A DNA stretch of 64,000 nt from Burkholderia cepacia (GTDB taxonomy: Bacteria; Pseudomonadota; Gammaproteobacteria; Burkholderiales; Burkholderiaceae), in assembly GCF_001718835.1 (NCBI RefSeq), contig NZ_CP013443.1:2418001-2482000 (forward strand). The letters run 5' to 3'. Numbering within the stretch: position 1 is the stretch's first letter; every line of letters begins with the position of its first letter. The position numbers were made by a program, and so were the translations under genes. Below are positions 37,629 to 47,040 of this stretch, in pieces. The notes under the pieces are model-generated. The model was not told where the DNA came from, did no database searches, and saw nothing but the letters and a program-made list of their open reading frames with translations.

Positions 37629-38882
37629 TCACGATGCCTGGTCGAGTTCGAATGCCTTGTGCAACGCGCGGACGGCCAGCTCCATGTATTTCTCGTCGAT
37701 CAGCACCGAAATCTTGATTTCGGACGTCGAGATCATCTGGATGTTGATGCCCTCTTCCGACAGCGTGCGGAACATCTTGCTCGCGACGCCCACGTGCGAA
37801 CGCATGCCGACGCCGACCACCGACACCTTCGACACCTTCGGATCGCCCTGCACCTGCTCGGCGTTCACGTGGCCCTTCACCTGGTTGGTGAGGATGTCCA
37901 TCGCCTTCTGGTAGTCGCCACGGCCGACCGTGAACGTGAAGTCGGTCTTGCCCTGGACGCTCTGGTTCTGAATGATCATGTCGACGTCGACGTTCGCATC
38001 CGCGACCGGGCCGAGGATCTGATACGCGATGCCCGGCTTGTCGGGCACGCCCATCACAGCAATGCGTGCTTCGTCGCGCTGGAACGCGATGCCGGAAATG
38101 ACTGCCTTTTCCATGGTCTCGTCTTCTTCAAAAGTAATCAGGGTGCCCGAGCGCATTTCTTCGTCGAGCGCAATCAGCGGATCGGTCAGGCTCGACAGCA
38201 CGCGCGTCTTCACCTGGTATTTGCCGGCGAATTCGACCGAGCGGATCTGCAGGACCTTCGAGCCGAGGCTGGCCATTTCCAGCATTTCCTCGAACGTCAC
38301 GCGATCGAGGCGTCGCGCCTCTTCGACGACGCGCGGGTCGGTCGTGTAGACGCCGTCGACGTCCGTGTAAATCAGGCACTCTTCGGCACCCAGCGCAGCC
38401 GCGACCGCCACCGCCGATGTATCCGAGCCGCCACGGCCCAGCGTCGTGATGTGGCCGTCCGGATCGACGCCCTGGAAGCCCGTGATGATCACGACCTTGC
38501 CTGCATTCAGATCGGCCTTCACGCGCTCGTCATCGATCGAATGAATGCGCGCTTTCGTAAACGCGCTGTCCGTCTTGATCGGTACTTGCCAGCCCGCGTA
38601 GCTCACGGCCTCGACGCCGATTTCCTGCAGCGCGATCGACAGCAGGCCGACGCTGACCTGCTCGCCGGTCGACGCGATCATGTCGAGCTCGCGCGGGCTC
38701 GGCTGGCTCGAAATCTCTTTCGCAAGACCGAGCAGACGGTTGGTTTCGCCGGACATCGCCGAAGGCACGACCACCATCTGGTGCCCGGCCTGATGCCATT
38801 TTGCGACGCGTTTCGCGACGTTCTTGATGCGCTCGACCGAGCCCATCGAAGTGCCGCCGTATTTGTGTACGATGAGTGCCAT
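37629..38882 (-). CDS. lysC: Aspartate kinase
   Basis: The 417-residue enzyme phosphorylates aspartate, the first step towards lysine, threonine, methionine and diaminopimelate. The N terminus has MALIVHKYGGTSMGS, the substrate-binding KYGGTS motif, with GRGGSDTSAVA at about 200. The last 150 residues hold two ACT domains that normally bind lysine or threonine for feedback control. The start at 38882 gives the universal N terminus; the open frame upstream to 39044 is an artefact of high GC. It is the first core gene beyond the tRNA-Ser. Confidence 0.95.
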   Translation of the reverse strand: MALIVHKYGGTSMGSVERIKNVAKRVAKWHQAGHQMVVVPSAMSGETNRLLGLAKEISSQPSPRELDMIASTGEQVSVGLLSIALQEIGVEAVSYAGWQVPIKTDSAFTKARIHSIDDERVKADLNAGKVVIITGFQGVDPDGHITTLGRGGSDTSAVAVAAALGAEECLIYTDVDGVYTTDPRVVEEARRLDRVTFEEMLEMASLGSKVLQIRSVEFAGKYQVKTRVLSSLTDPLIALDEEMRSGTLITFEEDETMEKAVISGIAFQRDEARIAVMGVPDKPGIAYQILGPVADANVDVDMIIQNQSVQGKTDFTFTVGRGDYQKAMDILTNQVKGHVNAEQVQGDPKVSKVSVVGVGMRSHVGVASKMFRTLSEEGINIQMISTSEIKISVLIDEKYMELAVRALHKAFELDQAS

Positions 38883-39221
38883 TGTCGTTCTGAACTGGAG
38901 GAGAAACCGCACGGGCGCGCTGGGCAGGCCGCGTAGCCGTTCGGTCACGCGGCTTGTGGCTGTGGACGGACGACGAGGGGGACGGCTGGGACGCAACACG
39001 CAAGCGTGACGGATTTTGCCCGGAAGGCCGATCAGGCCGCGCAAACCGGGTACGTCACGCGGAAAACCTGCACAAATCGCTCAAAAATCGAGCCGAGCAA
39101 ACGACCGAGCGTACCCGATCGATGTCCGATTGACAAGCCGGACGCCGTACCGGCGGCCGCTCCGGCGCTGTTTACCAAATGGTGAAAATCGGCGCGGCAT
39201 CGCCCCTCGCCCGGGCACCCT
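38883..39221. other. Intergenic region between lysC and tilS
   Basis: This 339-base gap must contain the lysC promoter and the end of the tilS transcript. It holds GC-rich imperfect inverted repeats near 39130-39170 but no clear T-run. No gene, riboswitch or RNA gene was recognised. Confidence 0.3.
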
Positions 39222-40658
39222 TCATGCGATCAGCAGGTCGGGACGCCATTCGATCCGGCGCCAGGCGCCGCCGCCATCGACGTCCCCGCCCTCGCGGTTC
39301 ACGCCGAGCCGCGGCACGTAGATCAGCCGCTCGCCCACGAACAAGAGCGGCACGTCGCGCTGCCAGGCCGGCACGCCGCGCTCCTGGAACAGGTTCTTCA
39401 GCGTACGGCCCGGACCGCCCGGCGACGTGCGCATCCGCTCGCCGCCCGCGCGGGCGCGCACCGCGAGCCGCACGCCGCGCAGCAGCGCGTCGGGCACCGC
39501 GTCCGCGTCGCCGGGCGCGGCCGGCGCGAACACGAACGTGCCGCGCCACGCCGGCAGATGCCAGACCTCCTGCCCGCTCCACGTGCACGTGCATTCGGGG
39601 CGCGGCGCGCCGCTGCCGTCGTCGGCCGGCTCGCTGCTGTCGCCCGCTTCCCAGTAGACGACATCGCGATAAAGCCGCAGGCATTGCCCCGCGTGATCGA
39701 CGCGCAACGCATGGGCGTCGTGTGCGGCACGCAACTGCCGCATCATGTTGGCGAGCCGGGCGGCCGACGCGCCCGGCAAACCGAGCCGGCGCATCCAGAA
39801 GCGCAGCAGGTTCGCGCCACGCGTATCGTCGAACGCGACCAGTGCCTCGCGCGACAGCGCCTGCCCGTCATCGCGCGCGGCAACGGCGAAGTCGAGTTCA
39901 GCCAGATCGTCGAGCAGCCGCTGGGCGGCGGCCGCGTGCTGGGCCGCGCGGCCCAGCGCGTCGCGAAAGCCCGGAAAATGCACGGCCAGCGCCGGCAGCA
40001 CGTCGATGCGCAGCGCATTGCGCGCGTAACGCGTGTCGTTGTTCGATTCGTCGTCGATCCAGTCGAGCGCGCGCTGCGCCGCATAACGCTCGAGTTGCGC
40101 GCGCAGCAGTCGCAGCAGCGGGCGCACGCGCTCGACGCGCGCCGCTGCCGGACGGTAACGCGGCGCCATCGCGGCAAGCCCCGCGATCCCCGCGCCGCGC
40201 AACAACTGCAGCAACACGGTCTCGGCCTGGTCGTCCGCATGTTGCGCAAGCCACAGCGTGGCCGCGCCGTGACGTTCGCACATCTCGTCGAGCGCCGCGT
40301 AGCGCCGCTCGCGCGCCGTCGCTTCGACACCGAGGCCGCTGTCGCGCGGCACGTCGACGCGCATCGATTCGAATGCGACGCCAAGCCCCGCCGCGCTCGC
40401 CTCGGCATGCGCAACCCACGCGTCGGCGTTCGCACTCAGCCCGTGATGCACGTGCAGCGCGACGCAGCGCGACGCGCCGGCGACGCGCACGGCCGCATCG
40501 AGCAACACCGTCGAGTCGAGGCCGCCGCTGTACGCGATCGCGATGCGCGCATCGGGCGGCATGCCGGAAAGCGCAACGCCGACCGCGTCGAGAACGACGC
40601 GGTCGGCGGAGAATTCGGTCGGTGGGATCACGATGGAAAAGCGCGCACGCGGGCGCAC
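39222..40658 (-). CDS. tilS: tRNA(Ile)-lysidine synthetase
   Basis: The 478-residue enzyme has the PP-loop motif SGGLDS (residues 44-49) in IAIAYSGGLDSTVLL and a middle region with NDTRYARNALR. It uses ATP and lysine to convert the wobble cytidine of tRNA-Ile(CAU) to lysidine, so it is essential for reading AUA. It starts 20 bases after the accA stop and probably forms the end of the cysS-glycosylase-accA-tilS transcript. A large open frame on the opposite strand is a GC-driven shadow. Confidence 0.93.
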   Translation of the reverse strand: MRPRARFSIVIPPTEFSADRVVLDAVGVALSGMPPDARIAIAYSGGLDSTVLLDAAVRVAGASRCVALHVHHGLSANADAWVAHAEASAAGLGVAFESMRVDVPRDSGLGVEATARERRYAALDEMCERHGAATLWLAQHADDQAETVLLQLLRGAGIAGLAAMAPRYRPAAARVERVRPLLRLLRAQLERYAAQRALDWIDDESNNDTRYARNALRIDVLPALAVHFPGFRDALGRAAQHAAAAQRLLDDLAELDFAVAARDDGQALSREALVAFDDTRGANLLRFWMRRLGLPGASAARLANMMRQLRAAHDAHALRVDHAGQCLRLYRDVVYWEAGDSSEPADDGSGAPRPECTCTWSGQEVWHLPAWRGTFVFAPAAPGDADAVPDALLRGVRLAVRARAGGERMRTSPGGPGRTLKNLFQERGVPAWQRDVPLLFVGERLIYVPRLGVNREGGDVDGGGAWRRIEWRPDLLIA

Positions 40659-40677
40659 TGCGATGGACGCACGCGGG

Positions 40678-41649
40678 TCATGCGCCCGGCGTGGTTTCCT
40701 TGAACTTGCCGTAGGCCATCAGGCGCTCGAAGCGGCGCTCGCGCAGCGCATCGATGCTCATGCCCTGGAACTGGCGCAGCGAATCGGCGAGCGCGCGGCG
40801 CAGCAGCGCTGCCATGCCCTTCGGATCGCGATGCGCGCCGCCGAGCGGCTCGTTGACGATCTTGTCGATCAGGCCGAGCGCCTTCAGGCGGTGCGCGGTC
40901 AGGCCCAGCGCTTCCGCGGCTTCCGGCGCCTTCGCCGCGCTCTTCCACAGGATCGACGCGCAGCCTTCCGGCGAGATCACCGAGTAGGTCGAGAACTGCA
41001 GCATCATCACGGTATCGGCCACCGCGATCGCGAGCGCGCCGCCCGAACCGCCCTCGCCGATCACGGTCGTGATGATCGGCGTCTTCAATTCGGCCATCAC
41101 GTACAGGTTGCGGCCGATCGCCTCCGACTGGCCGCGCTCTTCCGCGCCGATGCCCGGGTACGCGCCCGGCGTGTCGACGAACGTGAAGATCGGCAGCCCG
41201 AACTTCTCGGCGAGACGCATCAGGCGCTCGGCCTTGCGATAGCCTTCCGGACGCGGCATCCCGAAGTTGCGCGCGGCGCGCTCCTTCGTGTCACGGCCCT
41301 TCTGGTGACCGATCACCATGCACGGATGGCCGCCGAAGCGCGCGAGACCGCCGACGATCGACAGGTCGTCCGCGAATGCGCGGTCGCCATGCAGCTCGTG
41401 AAAATCGGTAAACAGTTCCGCAACGTAATCGAGCGTGTACGGACGCTGCGGATGCCGCGCGATCTGCGAAACCTGCCACGGCGACAGGTTCGCGTAGAGG
41501 TCTTTCGTCAGTTGCTGGCTTTTCTTCGACAGCCGCTCGATTTCTTCCGAAATGTCGACAGCCGAGTCGTCCTGCACGAATCGCAGCTCTTCGATCTTGG
41601 CCTCGAGTTCGGCGATCGGCTGTTCGAAATCCAGAAACGTGGTCTTCAT
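40678..41649 (-). CDS. accA: Acetyl-CoA carboxylase carboxyltransferase subunit alpha
   Basis: The 323-residue protein opens MKTTFLDFEQPIAELEAKIEELR. It contains the carboxyltransferase core with GDRAFADD, GHQKGRDTKE, PGAYPGIGAEERGQ and EGGSGGALAIAV. With AccD it moves the carboxyl group from biotin to acetyl-CoA, the first committed step of fatty acid synthesis. The length matches the family. It is cotranscribed with tilS (20-base gap), and the 103-base gap from the glycosylase leaves room for its own promoter. Confidence 0.96.
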   Translation of the reverse strand: MKTTFLDFEQPIAELEAKIEELRFVQDDSAVDISEEIERLSKKSQQLTKDLYANLSPWQVSQIARHPQRPYTLDYVAELFTDFHELHGDRAFADDLSIVGGLARFGGHPCMVIGHQKGRDTKERAARNFGMPRPEGYRKAERLMRLAEKFGLPIFTFVDTPGAYPGIGAEERGQSEAIGRNLYVMAELKTPIITTVIGEGGSGGALAIAVADTVMMLQFSTYSVISPEGCASILWKSAAKAPEAAEALGLTAHRLKALGLIDKIVNEPLGGAHRDPKGMAALLRRALADSLRQFQGMSIDALRERRFERLMAYGKFKETTPGA

Positions 41650-41752
41650 GTGTTCGAATCCTTGGGTCTTGCGGCAGCGCGTATTCTACCCGCGCGGGCG
41701 ACGCTCAAAACCGGCTCTCAACTATTGATGTTTAAAACCCGATAGCCGCCGC

Positions 41753-42550
41753 TCAGGCGTCGGCGTCGGGCGCATCGAGGCTGCGCCACATGTACCAGGT
41801 CGCGACGGTGCGCCACGGTTCCCAGTTGGCCGCGACTTCACGCGCCTCGCTGCGCGTGACGGGTTCCCCGCTGAAGTAATTGACGCTGATCGCGCGGATC
41901 AGGCCCGGATCGTCGAGCGGCAGGACATCCGGCCGCGACAGGTTGAAGATCAGGAACATCTCGGCCGTCCAGCGGCTGATGCCGCGGATCTGCGTGAGTT
42001 CCGCAATCACGTCCTCGTCGTCCATCGACGTCCATTTGTCGACGTGCAGCGCGCCCGACACGAAATGCTGCGCGAGATCGAGGATGTATTCCGTCTTGCG
42101 CTTCGACAGCCCGCACGCGATCAGCTTGTCCGCGCCGAGCCGGATCACCGGCTGCGGCGCGAGTTTCGGACAGGCATCCCCGATGCGCGCCCACAGCGAC
42201 TGCGCCGACGGCACCGAAATCTGCTGGCCGACGACCGATCGCGCGAGCGTGACGAACGGGTCGCCGCGCTTCACGAGATGCGCGGGACCGAACTTCGGAA
42301 TCAGTTTCTTCAGGATCCGGTCGCGCTTGACGAGGTCGGCGCATGCCTTGTCCCAGTATGCGGGTCGCACGACGACGTCGACGCCGTCGATCTGCGCCGG
42401 CTTCGCCGCCGGCGGCTGCGTGTGACCGTTGAGCGCGCCGTTCGGCACGGCGCGCGTTGCGTCCGTCTTCACCGGCGGCACGCGCTTGGCTGCCGGACGC
42501 GCGGCGACCGGGGTCGCGCGCCTGACCGGCGCTTTTCTGGCCGTTGCCAT
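41753..42550 (-). CDS. DNA-3-methyladenine glycosylase II family protein
   Basis: The 265-residue protein has an N-terminal 55-residue basic Ala/Pro-rich tail, then an HhH-GPD domain. The helix-hairpin-helix is LTQIRGISRWTAEMFLIF (about 185-202) and the catalytic aspartate lies in VLPLDDPGLIRAI. Such enzymes remove alkylated bases in base excision repair. The long basic tail is common among Burkholderia homologues and may bind DNA. It lies 43 bases after cysS in the same direction. It may be annotated as AlkA-like, but it lacks the AlkA N-terminal domain. Confidence 0.87.
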   Translation of the reverse strand: MATARKAPVRRATPVAARPAAKRVPPVKTDATRAVPNGALNGHTQPPAAKPAQIDGVDVVVRPAYWDKACADLVKRDRILKKLIPKFGPAHLVKRGDPFVTLARSVVGQQISVPSAQSLWARIGDACPKLAPQPVIRLGADKLIACGLSKRKTEYILDLAQHFVSGALHVDKWTSMDDEDVIAELTQIRGISRWTAEMFLIFNLSRPDVLPLDDPGLIRAISVNYFSGEPVTRSEAREVAANWEPWRTVATWYMWRSLDAPDADA

Positions 42551-42593
42551 CTTGCCTCCTACCTGACGGATCGGTCAGTGGAACGCACCGCGC

Positions 42594-43991
42594 TCATACG
42601 CGACGCCATTCGGTCGATCCGCCCGGTTTGTCTTCAAGTGCGATACCGGTCTCGAGCAGTTCCGCCCGGATCCGGTCCGCTTCGGCATAGTCCTTCGCCT
42701 GCTTCGCCGCGACGCGCGCGGCGATCTTCGCCTCGATCTCGTCGGCGGCGAGCCCGCCCGCCTGCGCGGCACCCGACGCCTGCTGCAGGAACGCGCGCGG
42801 TTCGCGGCCGAGCAATCCCAACAGTGCCGCAAGCTGCTTCAGCTGGCGCGCCAGCGCCGCGTCGCGCGTGCGATTCACCTCGCCCGCCAGCTCGAACAAC
42901 GTCGCCACCGCGACCGGCGTGTTGAAGTCGTCGTTCATCGCGGCCGCGAAACGCTGCGCGTGCGGCTCGTTCCAATCGAGCGCCGCCGCATCCGGCGCGA
43001 CGTCCTTCAGCGCGGTGTAGAGGCGCGTGAGCGACGCGCGCGCATCGTCGAGATGCACGTCGCTGTAATTGAGCGGCGAACGATAGTGCGTGCGCACGAT
43101 GAAGAAACGCATGACTTCCGCGTCGTAGCGCTCGAGCACTTCACGGATCGTGAAGAAGTTGCCGAGCGATTTCGACATCTTCTCGTTGTCGACCTGCACG
43201 AAGCCGTTGTGCATCCAGTAATTGACGAACGTCTGGCCGGTCGCACCTTCGCTCTGCGCGATCTCGTTCTCGTGGTGCGGGAATTGCAGATCCTGCCCGC
43301 CGCCATGGATGTCGAAATGTTCGCCGAGCAGCGTGCAGCCCATCGCCGAGCACTCGATGTGCCAGCCCGGGCGGCCCATCCCGTACTTCGACGCCCAGGA
43401 CGCGCCTTCCGGATCTTCCGGCTTCGCCCGCTTCCACAGCACGAAGTCGAGCGGATCTTCCTTCGCGTCGTTCGCGGCGACGCGCTCGCCGGCGCGGAGA
43501 TCGTCGAGCGACTTGCCCGACAGCTTTCCGTAGTTCGCGAACTTGCGCACCGAGTAATTGACGTCGCCGTCGGTCGCCTGATACGCGTAACCGTTCGTCT
43601 CGAGCGTCTCGATCATGCCGAGCATCTGCGGAATGAACGCCGTCGCACGCGGCTCGATGTCGGGCCGCTGGATGCCGAGCGCGCTTTCGTCGTCGTGCAT
43701 CGCGCCGATGAACCGGTCGGTCAGCGACTTGATCGTCTCGCCGTTCTCGACCGCGCGGCGGATGATCTTGTCGTCGATGTCGGTGATGTTGCGCACATAC
43801 GTGACCCGGTAACCGATCGCACGCAACCAGCGCTGGACGAGGTCGAACACGACCAGCATGCGCGCGTGGCCCACGTGACAATAGTCGTATACGGTGATTC
43901 CGCATACGTACATCCGCACTTCGCCGGGCTGGCGCGGCACGAAAACTTGCTTGTCACGCGCGAGCGTGTTGTAGATGCGCAGTGATTCCAT
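42594..43991 (-). CDS. cysS: Cysteinyl-tRNA synthetase
   Basis: The 465-residue class I synthetase has the HIGH-type motif in YDYCHVGHARM near residue 35 and KMSKS in DNEKMSKSLGN near residue 270. Zinc-binding residues include the Cys of MYVCGITVYD. It charges tRNA-Cys. The start at 43991 (MESLRIYNTLARDK) gives the family N terminus; the longer frame up to 44096 is not supported. It is the first gene of a minus-strand operon and is divergent from the TPR gene across 234 bases. Confidence 0.96.
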   Translation of the reverse strand: MESLRIYNTLARDKQVFVPRQPGEVRMYVCGITVYDYCHVGHARMLVVFDLVQRWLRAIGYRVTYVRNITDIDDKIIRRAVENGETIKSLTDRFIGAMHDDESALGIQRPDIEPRATAFIPQMLGMIETLETNGYAYQATDGDVNYSVRKFANYGKLSGKSLDDLRAGERVAANDAKEDPLDFVLWKRAKPEDPEGASWASKYGMGRPGWHIECSAMGCTLLGEHFDIHGGGQDLQFPHHENEIAQSEGATGQTFVNYWMHNGFVQVDNEKMSKSLGNFFTIREVLERYDAEVMRFFIVRTHYRSPLNYSDVHLDDARASLTRLYTALKDVAPDAAALDWNEPHAQRFAAAMNDDFNTPVAVATLFELAGEVNRTRDAALARQLKQLAALLGLLGREPRAFLQQASGAAQAGGLAADEIEAKIAARVAAKQAKDYAEADRIRAELLETGIALEDKPGGSTEWRRV

Positions 43992-44225
43992 AGAGATGAA
44001 CCGTGAGCCGAAGGAAACCGCCCTGGCGAAGCTCGCCCAGCATGCGAAACGATCGAGCCGCCGCCGCGGCATCGTGCCGCGCGTCCTCGATATCACATGG
44101 GGCGGTCAGGCTGCAAGCACAGCGGTGACGGCCACGAGAGGCATAAGAAAGACTGTCTGCCGCTCGCCGGAACGCGCAGACGTTTTGTTAGAATGGCTCG
44201 GAGTATAACATTCCGATTTACGCCT

Positions 44226-44948
44226 ATGAAACCTCATCGCGGCCGCGCGCAGAGCGCTGCGACCCTCGTTGCGACCACCGTCATGGGCGTCGCGCTGACG
44301 CTTTTCGCGGCCCCGGCGGCGCATGCGCAGAAAGCCCCGGCCACCGCCGACGGCACGCCCGAAATCGACGCGTCGATCGCCGGCAAGCAGTGGAAGCAGG
44401 CGCTCGCGCAGCTCGACGCGCGCATCGCGTCGAACCCGCACGACCTGCAGGCGCAGTTCAAGCGCGGCACCGTGCTGGCCCGCCTGAACCGCGACGACGA
44501 CGCGATCCAGCAGTTCGTCGCGATCACGCAGGCGTACCCCGAACTGCCCGAGCCGTACAACAACCTTGCGGCGCTTTACGCGAAGCATGGCCGATACGAC
44601 GAAGCGCGCACCGCGCTCGTCACGGCAACGCAAGCGAACCCGAGCTACTCGCTCGCGTACGAGAACCTCGGCGATCTTTACCTGCGCCTCGCGGCCGAGT
44701 CGTACAAGCGCGCGCAATCGCTCGGCCGCACGAGCGGCGCGACCGCGCAGCGCCTCGCCGATCTCCAGAAGATCGTGTCGCCGCCGAAGGCCGCGCCGAA
44801 CGCCCGCGCGGCCGCACCGGCCACGCGCGACTACTCCGACCGCGCCGCCGCGAACGTGAGCACCACCACGCTGCCGATGTCGCCGACGTTCCAGTTCAGC
44901 GGTCCGTCGGGCGCACTGGCGGCGCCGTACGTCGCGCCGTCGCAATAA
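44226..44948 (+). CDS. Exported tetratricopeptide-repeat protein
   Basis: The 240-residue protein has a signal peptide ending in APAAHAQ. About four TPR-like helix pairs follow (residues about 45-165), for example AQFKRGTVLARLNRDDDAI and PYNNLAALYAKHGRYDEAR. The tail is Ala/Pro/Ser-rich and probably disordered. It is likely periplasmic and would act as a protein-binding scaffold. It lies 39 bases before ppiA on the same strand and may share its transcript. The partner is unknown. Confidence 0.82.
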   Translation: MKPHRGRAQSAATLVATTVMGVALTLFAAPAAHAQKAPATADGTPEIDASIAGKQWKQALAQLDARIASNPHDLQAQFKRGTVLARLNRDDDAIQQFVAITQAYPELPEPYNNLAALYAKHGRYDEARTALVTATQANPSYSLAYENLGDLYLRLAAESYKRAQSLGRTSGATAQRLADLQKIVSPPKAAPNARAAAPATRDYSDRAAANVSTTTLPMSPTFQFSGPSGALAAPYVAPSQ

Positions 44949-44987
44949 GCGGCGCGGCCTTCTTTCCCTCCCAACCTGAGGATCGCA

Positions 44988-45575
44988 ATGAAACGTCTGT
45001 TGCTGGCGCTTGGCGGCGCCGCCCTTCTCGCGACCGCGACCGCGACCGCACCTGCGTTCGCGCAATCGGCTACCGCGCACCCCGTCGTGCAGCTGAAGAC
45101 CTCGCAGGGCGACATCCGCGTCGAGCTCTACCCGGAGAAGGCGCCGAAATCGGTCGCCAACTTCCTCGATTACGTGAAGGCCGGCCAGTACAACGGCACG
45201 ATCTTCCATCGCGTGATCAAGGGCTTCATGATCCAGGGCGGCGGCTACAAGACCAACTTCGAGGAGAAGCCGACCCGCGCGCCGATCCCGCTGGAAAGCC
45301 GCAATGGTCTGAAGAACCTGACGGGCACGATCGCGATGGCGCGCACGAGCGATCCGAACTCGGCCACCGCGCAATTCTTCATCAACACGGTCGACAACAG
45401 CGGCCTCGACTATCCGAACCCGGACGGCAACGGTTATGCGGTGTTCGGCAAGGTCGTGTCGGGTCTCGACGTCGTGAAGAAGATCGAAGGCGTCGCGACG
45501 ACCTCGCGCGGCCCGATGCAGGACGTGCCCGCGCAACCGATCGTGATCGAATCGGCGAGCATCGTCTCGAAGTAA
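44988..45575 (+). CDS. ppiA: Periplasmic cyclophilin-type peptidyl-prolyl cis-trans isomerase
   Basis: The 195-residue protein has a signal peptide ending in APAFAQ and a cyclophilin domain with FHRVIKGFMIQGGGY, TIAMARTSDPNSATAQFFIN and GYAVFGKVVSGLDVV. It speeds proline isomerisation during folding of exported proteins. The active-site Arg, Phe and Gln residues are present. It is followed by a cytoplasmic paralogue, ppiB, after an intergenic inverted repeat. Confidence 0.92.
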   Translation: MKRLLLALGGAALLATATATAPAFAQSATAHPVVQLKTSQGDIRVELYPEKAPKSVANFLDYVKAGQYNGTIFHRVIKGFMIQGGGYKTNFEEKPTRAPIPLESRNGLKNLTGTIAMARTSDPNSATAQFFINTVDNSGLDYPNPDGNGYAVFGKVVSGLDVVKKIEGVATTSRGPMQDVPAQPIVIESASIVSK

Positions 45576-45600
45576 GAACCTGCCGGCACGTCCGGCGCCT

Positions 45601-45631
45601 CACGCGGCCGCGTCGCACGACCGGCCGCGTG
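45601..45631 (+). terminator. Inverted repeat between ppiA and ppiB, attenuator-like
   Basis: CACGCGGCCG (45601-45610) and CGGCCGCGTG (45622-45631) form a perfect ten-base stem with an 11-base loop. The following sequence is not a T-run, so it is more likely a mRNA-stabilising or weak attenuation hairpin than a full terminator. Confidence 0.4.
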
Positions 45632-45663
45632 CCATTTAAACCGCCTCACCGAAGGAATTCATC

Positions 45664-46155
45664 ATGGTTGAACTGCATACGAACCACGGCGTGATCAAGC
45701 TCGAGCTCGACGCCGCGAAGGCACCGAAGACGGTAGAGAACTTCCTGAACTACGTGAAGAAGGGCCACTACGACGGCACCGTGTTCCACCGCGTGATCAA
45801 CGGCTTCATGATCCAGGGCGGCGGCTTCGAGCCGGGCCTGAAGCAGAAGCCGACCGACGCGCCGATCGACAACGAAGCGAACAACGGCCTGAAGAACGAC
45901 AACTACACGATCGCGATGGCGCGCACGAACGATCCGCACTCGGCGACCGCCCAGTTCTTCATCAACGTGAACGACAACGACTTCCTGAACCACTCGTCGC
46001 CGACGCCGCAGGGCTGGGGCTACGCGGTGTTCGGCAAGGTCGTCGAAGGCCAGGACGTGGTCGACAAGATCAAGGGCGTCAAGACGGGCAACGCCGGTTT
46101 CCACCAGGACGTGCCGGCCGACGACGTCGTGATCGAAAAGGCCGTCGTGGTCTGA
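45664..46155 (+). CDS. ppiB: Cytoplasmic cyclophilin-type peptidyl-prolyl cis-trans isomerase
   Basis: The 163-residue protein is a single cyclophilin domain with no signal peptide, with VFHRVINGFMIQGGGF and HSATAQFFINVNDNDFLNH. It is about the usual length of PpiB and closely resembles the preceding PpiA, suggesting tandem duplication with change of compartment. It assists folding in the cytoplasm. It is followed 27 bases later by lpxH. Confidence 0.93.
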   Translation: MVELHTNHGVIKLELDAAKAPKTVENFLNYVKKGHYDGTVFHRVINGFMIQGGGFEPGLKQKPTDAPIDNEANNGLKNDNYTIAMARTNDPHSATAQFFINVNDNDFLNHSSPTPQGWGYAVFGKVVEGQDVVDKIKGVKTGNAGFHQDVPADDVVIEKAVVV

Positions 46156-46182
46156 CGAACAGTACGTAACGGAGGCACTTCG

Positions 46183-46983
46183 ATGTTGCAGGAAAGTCCG
46201 CCGCGAAGCGTCTCCGCGGGCGTGCCGGGCGAGCGCGAATACGCGCAAGCCGCACGCCCGTTCCTGTTTCTCTCCGATCTGCACCTGAGCGAAGCGATTC
46301 CGAAGACGGTCGCCGCATTCGAGCATTTCGTGAAATACACCGCCGACAGCGCCGACTCGGTGTTCATCCTCGGTGATCTTTTCGAATACTGGATCGGCGA
46401 CGACATCCTCGACGACGATCCGTTCGCCGCCCGCATGGCCGCGCTGATGCACACGTTCTCGGAACGCGGCATCGCGCTCTACGTGATGCACGGCAACCGC
46501 GATTTCCTGCTCGGCCGGCGCTTCATGAAGGCAGCCGGCGCGATGCTACTGCCCGATCCGTCGCTGATCATGGCGTTCGGCCAGCGCATCGTGCTCGCGC
46601 ACGGCGACGCGCAATGCACGGCCGATCGCGGCTACCAGCTGTTCCGCCGCTTCGCACGCAACCGCGTCGCGCAATGGCTGTTTCTCGCATGGCCGTTCCG
46701 CTGGCGCCGCGCGCTCGCGCAGCGCATGCGCTCGAACAGCGAAGCGGGCCGGATGCGCCCTGCTTCGGCGATTTACGATGTCACGCGTGAGGGGGTGGCC
46801 GCCCTGTTCCGGAAAAGCCGCGCGAGCGTGATCATTCACGGCCACACGCACCGCCCCGCGCGCCACAGCGAGCCGGGCGGCATTCGCTGGGTGTTGCCCG
46901 ACTGGGATCTCGACCACGGCAAGCCGCGCGGCGGTTACCTGCGTGTCGACGCGGAAGGCATCCACGCGATGCCGCTCGACTGA
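46183..46983 (+). CDS. lpxH: UDP-2,3-diacylglucosamine diphosphatase
   Basis: The 266-residue metallophosphoesterase has the motifs FLSDLHLSE, GDLFEYWIGDD, HGNRDFLLG, LAHGDAQCT and IIHGHTHRP. It hydrolyses UDP-2,3-diacylglucosamine to lipid X in lipid A synthesis at the inner membrane face. The N terminus is about 20 residues longer than that of E. coli LpxH. It follows ppiB closely on the same strand and converges on cysE. Confidence 0.93.
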   Translation: MLQESPPRSVSAGVPGEREYAQAARPFLFLSDLHLSEAIPKTVAAFEHFVKYTADSADSVFILGDLFEYWIGDDILDDDPFAARMAALMHTFSERGIALYVMHGNRDFLLGRRFMKAAGAMLLPDPSLIMAFGQRIVLAHGDAQCTADRGYQLFRRFARNRVAQWLFLAWPFRWRRALAQRMRSNSEAGRMRPASAIYDVTREGVAALFRKSRASVIIHGHTHRPARHSEPGGIRWVLPDWDLDHGKPRGGYLRVDAEGIHAMPLD

Positions 46984-47040
46984 CGCGGCCACCGCCGTCG
47001 AACCGACCTGTTGCGCCGGCTGCGACCCGCATCGATCACA

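Noticed and set aside
37596..38936. 446-residue plus-strand frame opposite lysC
   Set aside because: Shadow of the aspartate kinase, with histidine/arginine-rich nonsense content.
39179..40714. 511-residue and 381-residue open frames opposite tilS
   Set aside because: Arg/Ala/Pro-rich without family features; shadows of tilS in GC-rich DNA.
44106..45536. 476-residue minus-strand frame opposite the TPR and ppiA genes
   Set aside because: It has no recognisable domain and covers two well-supported genes on the other strand.
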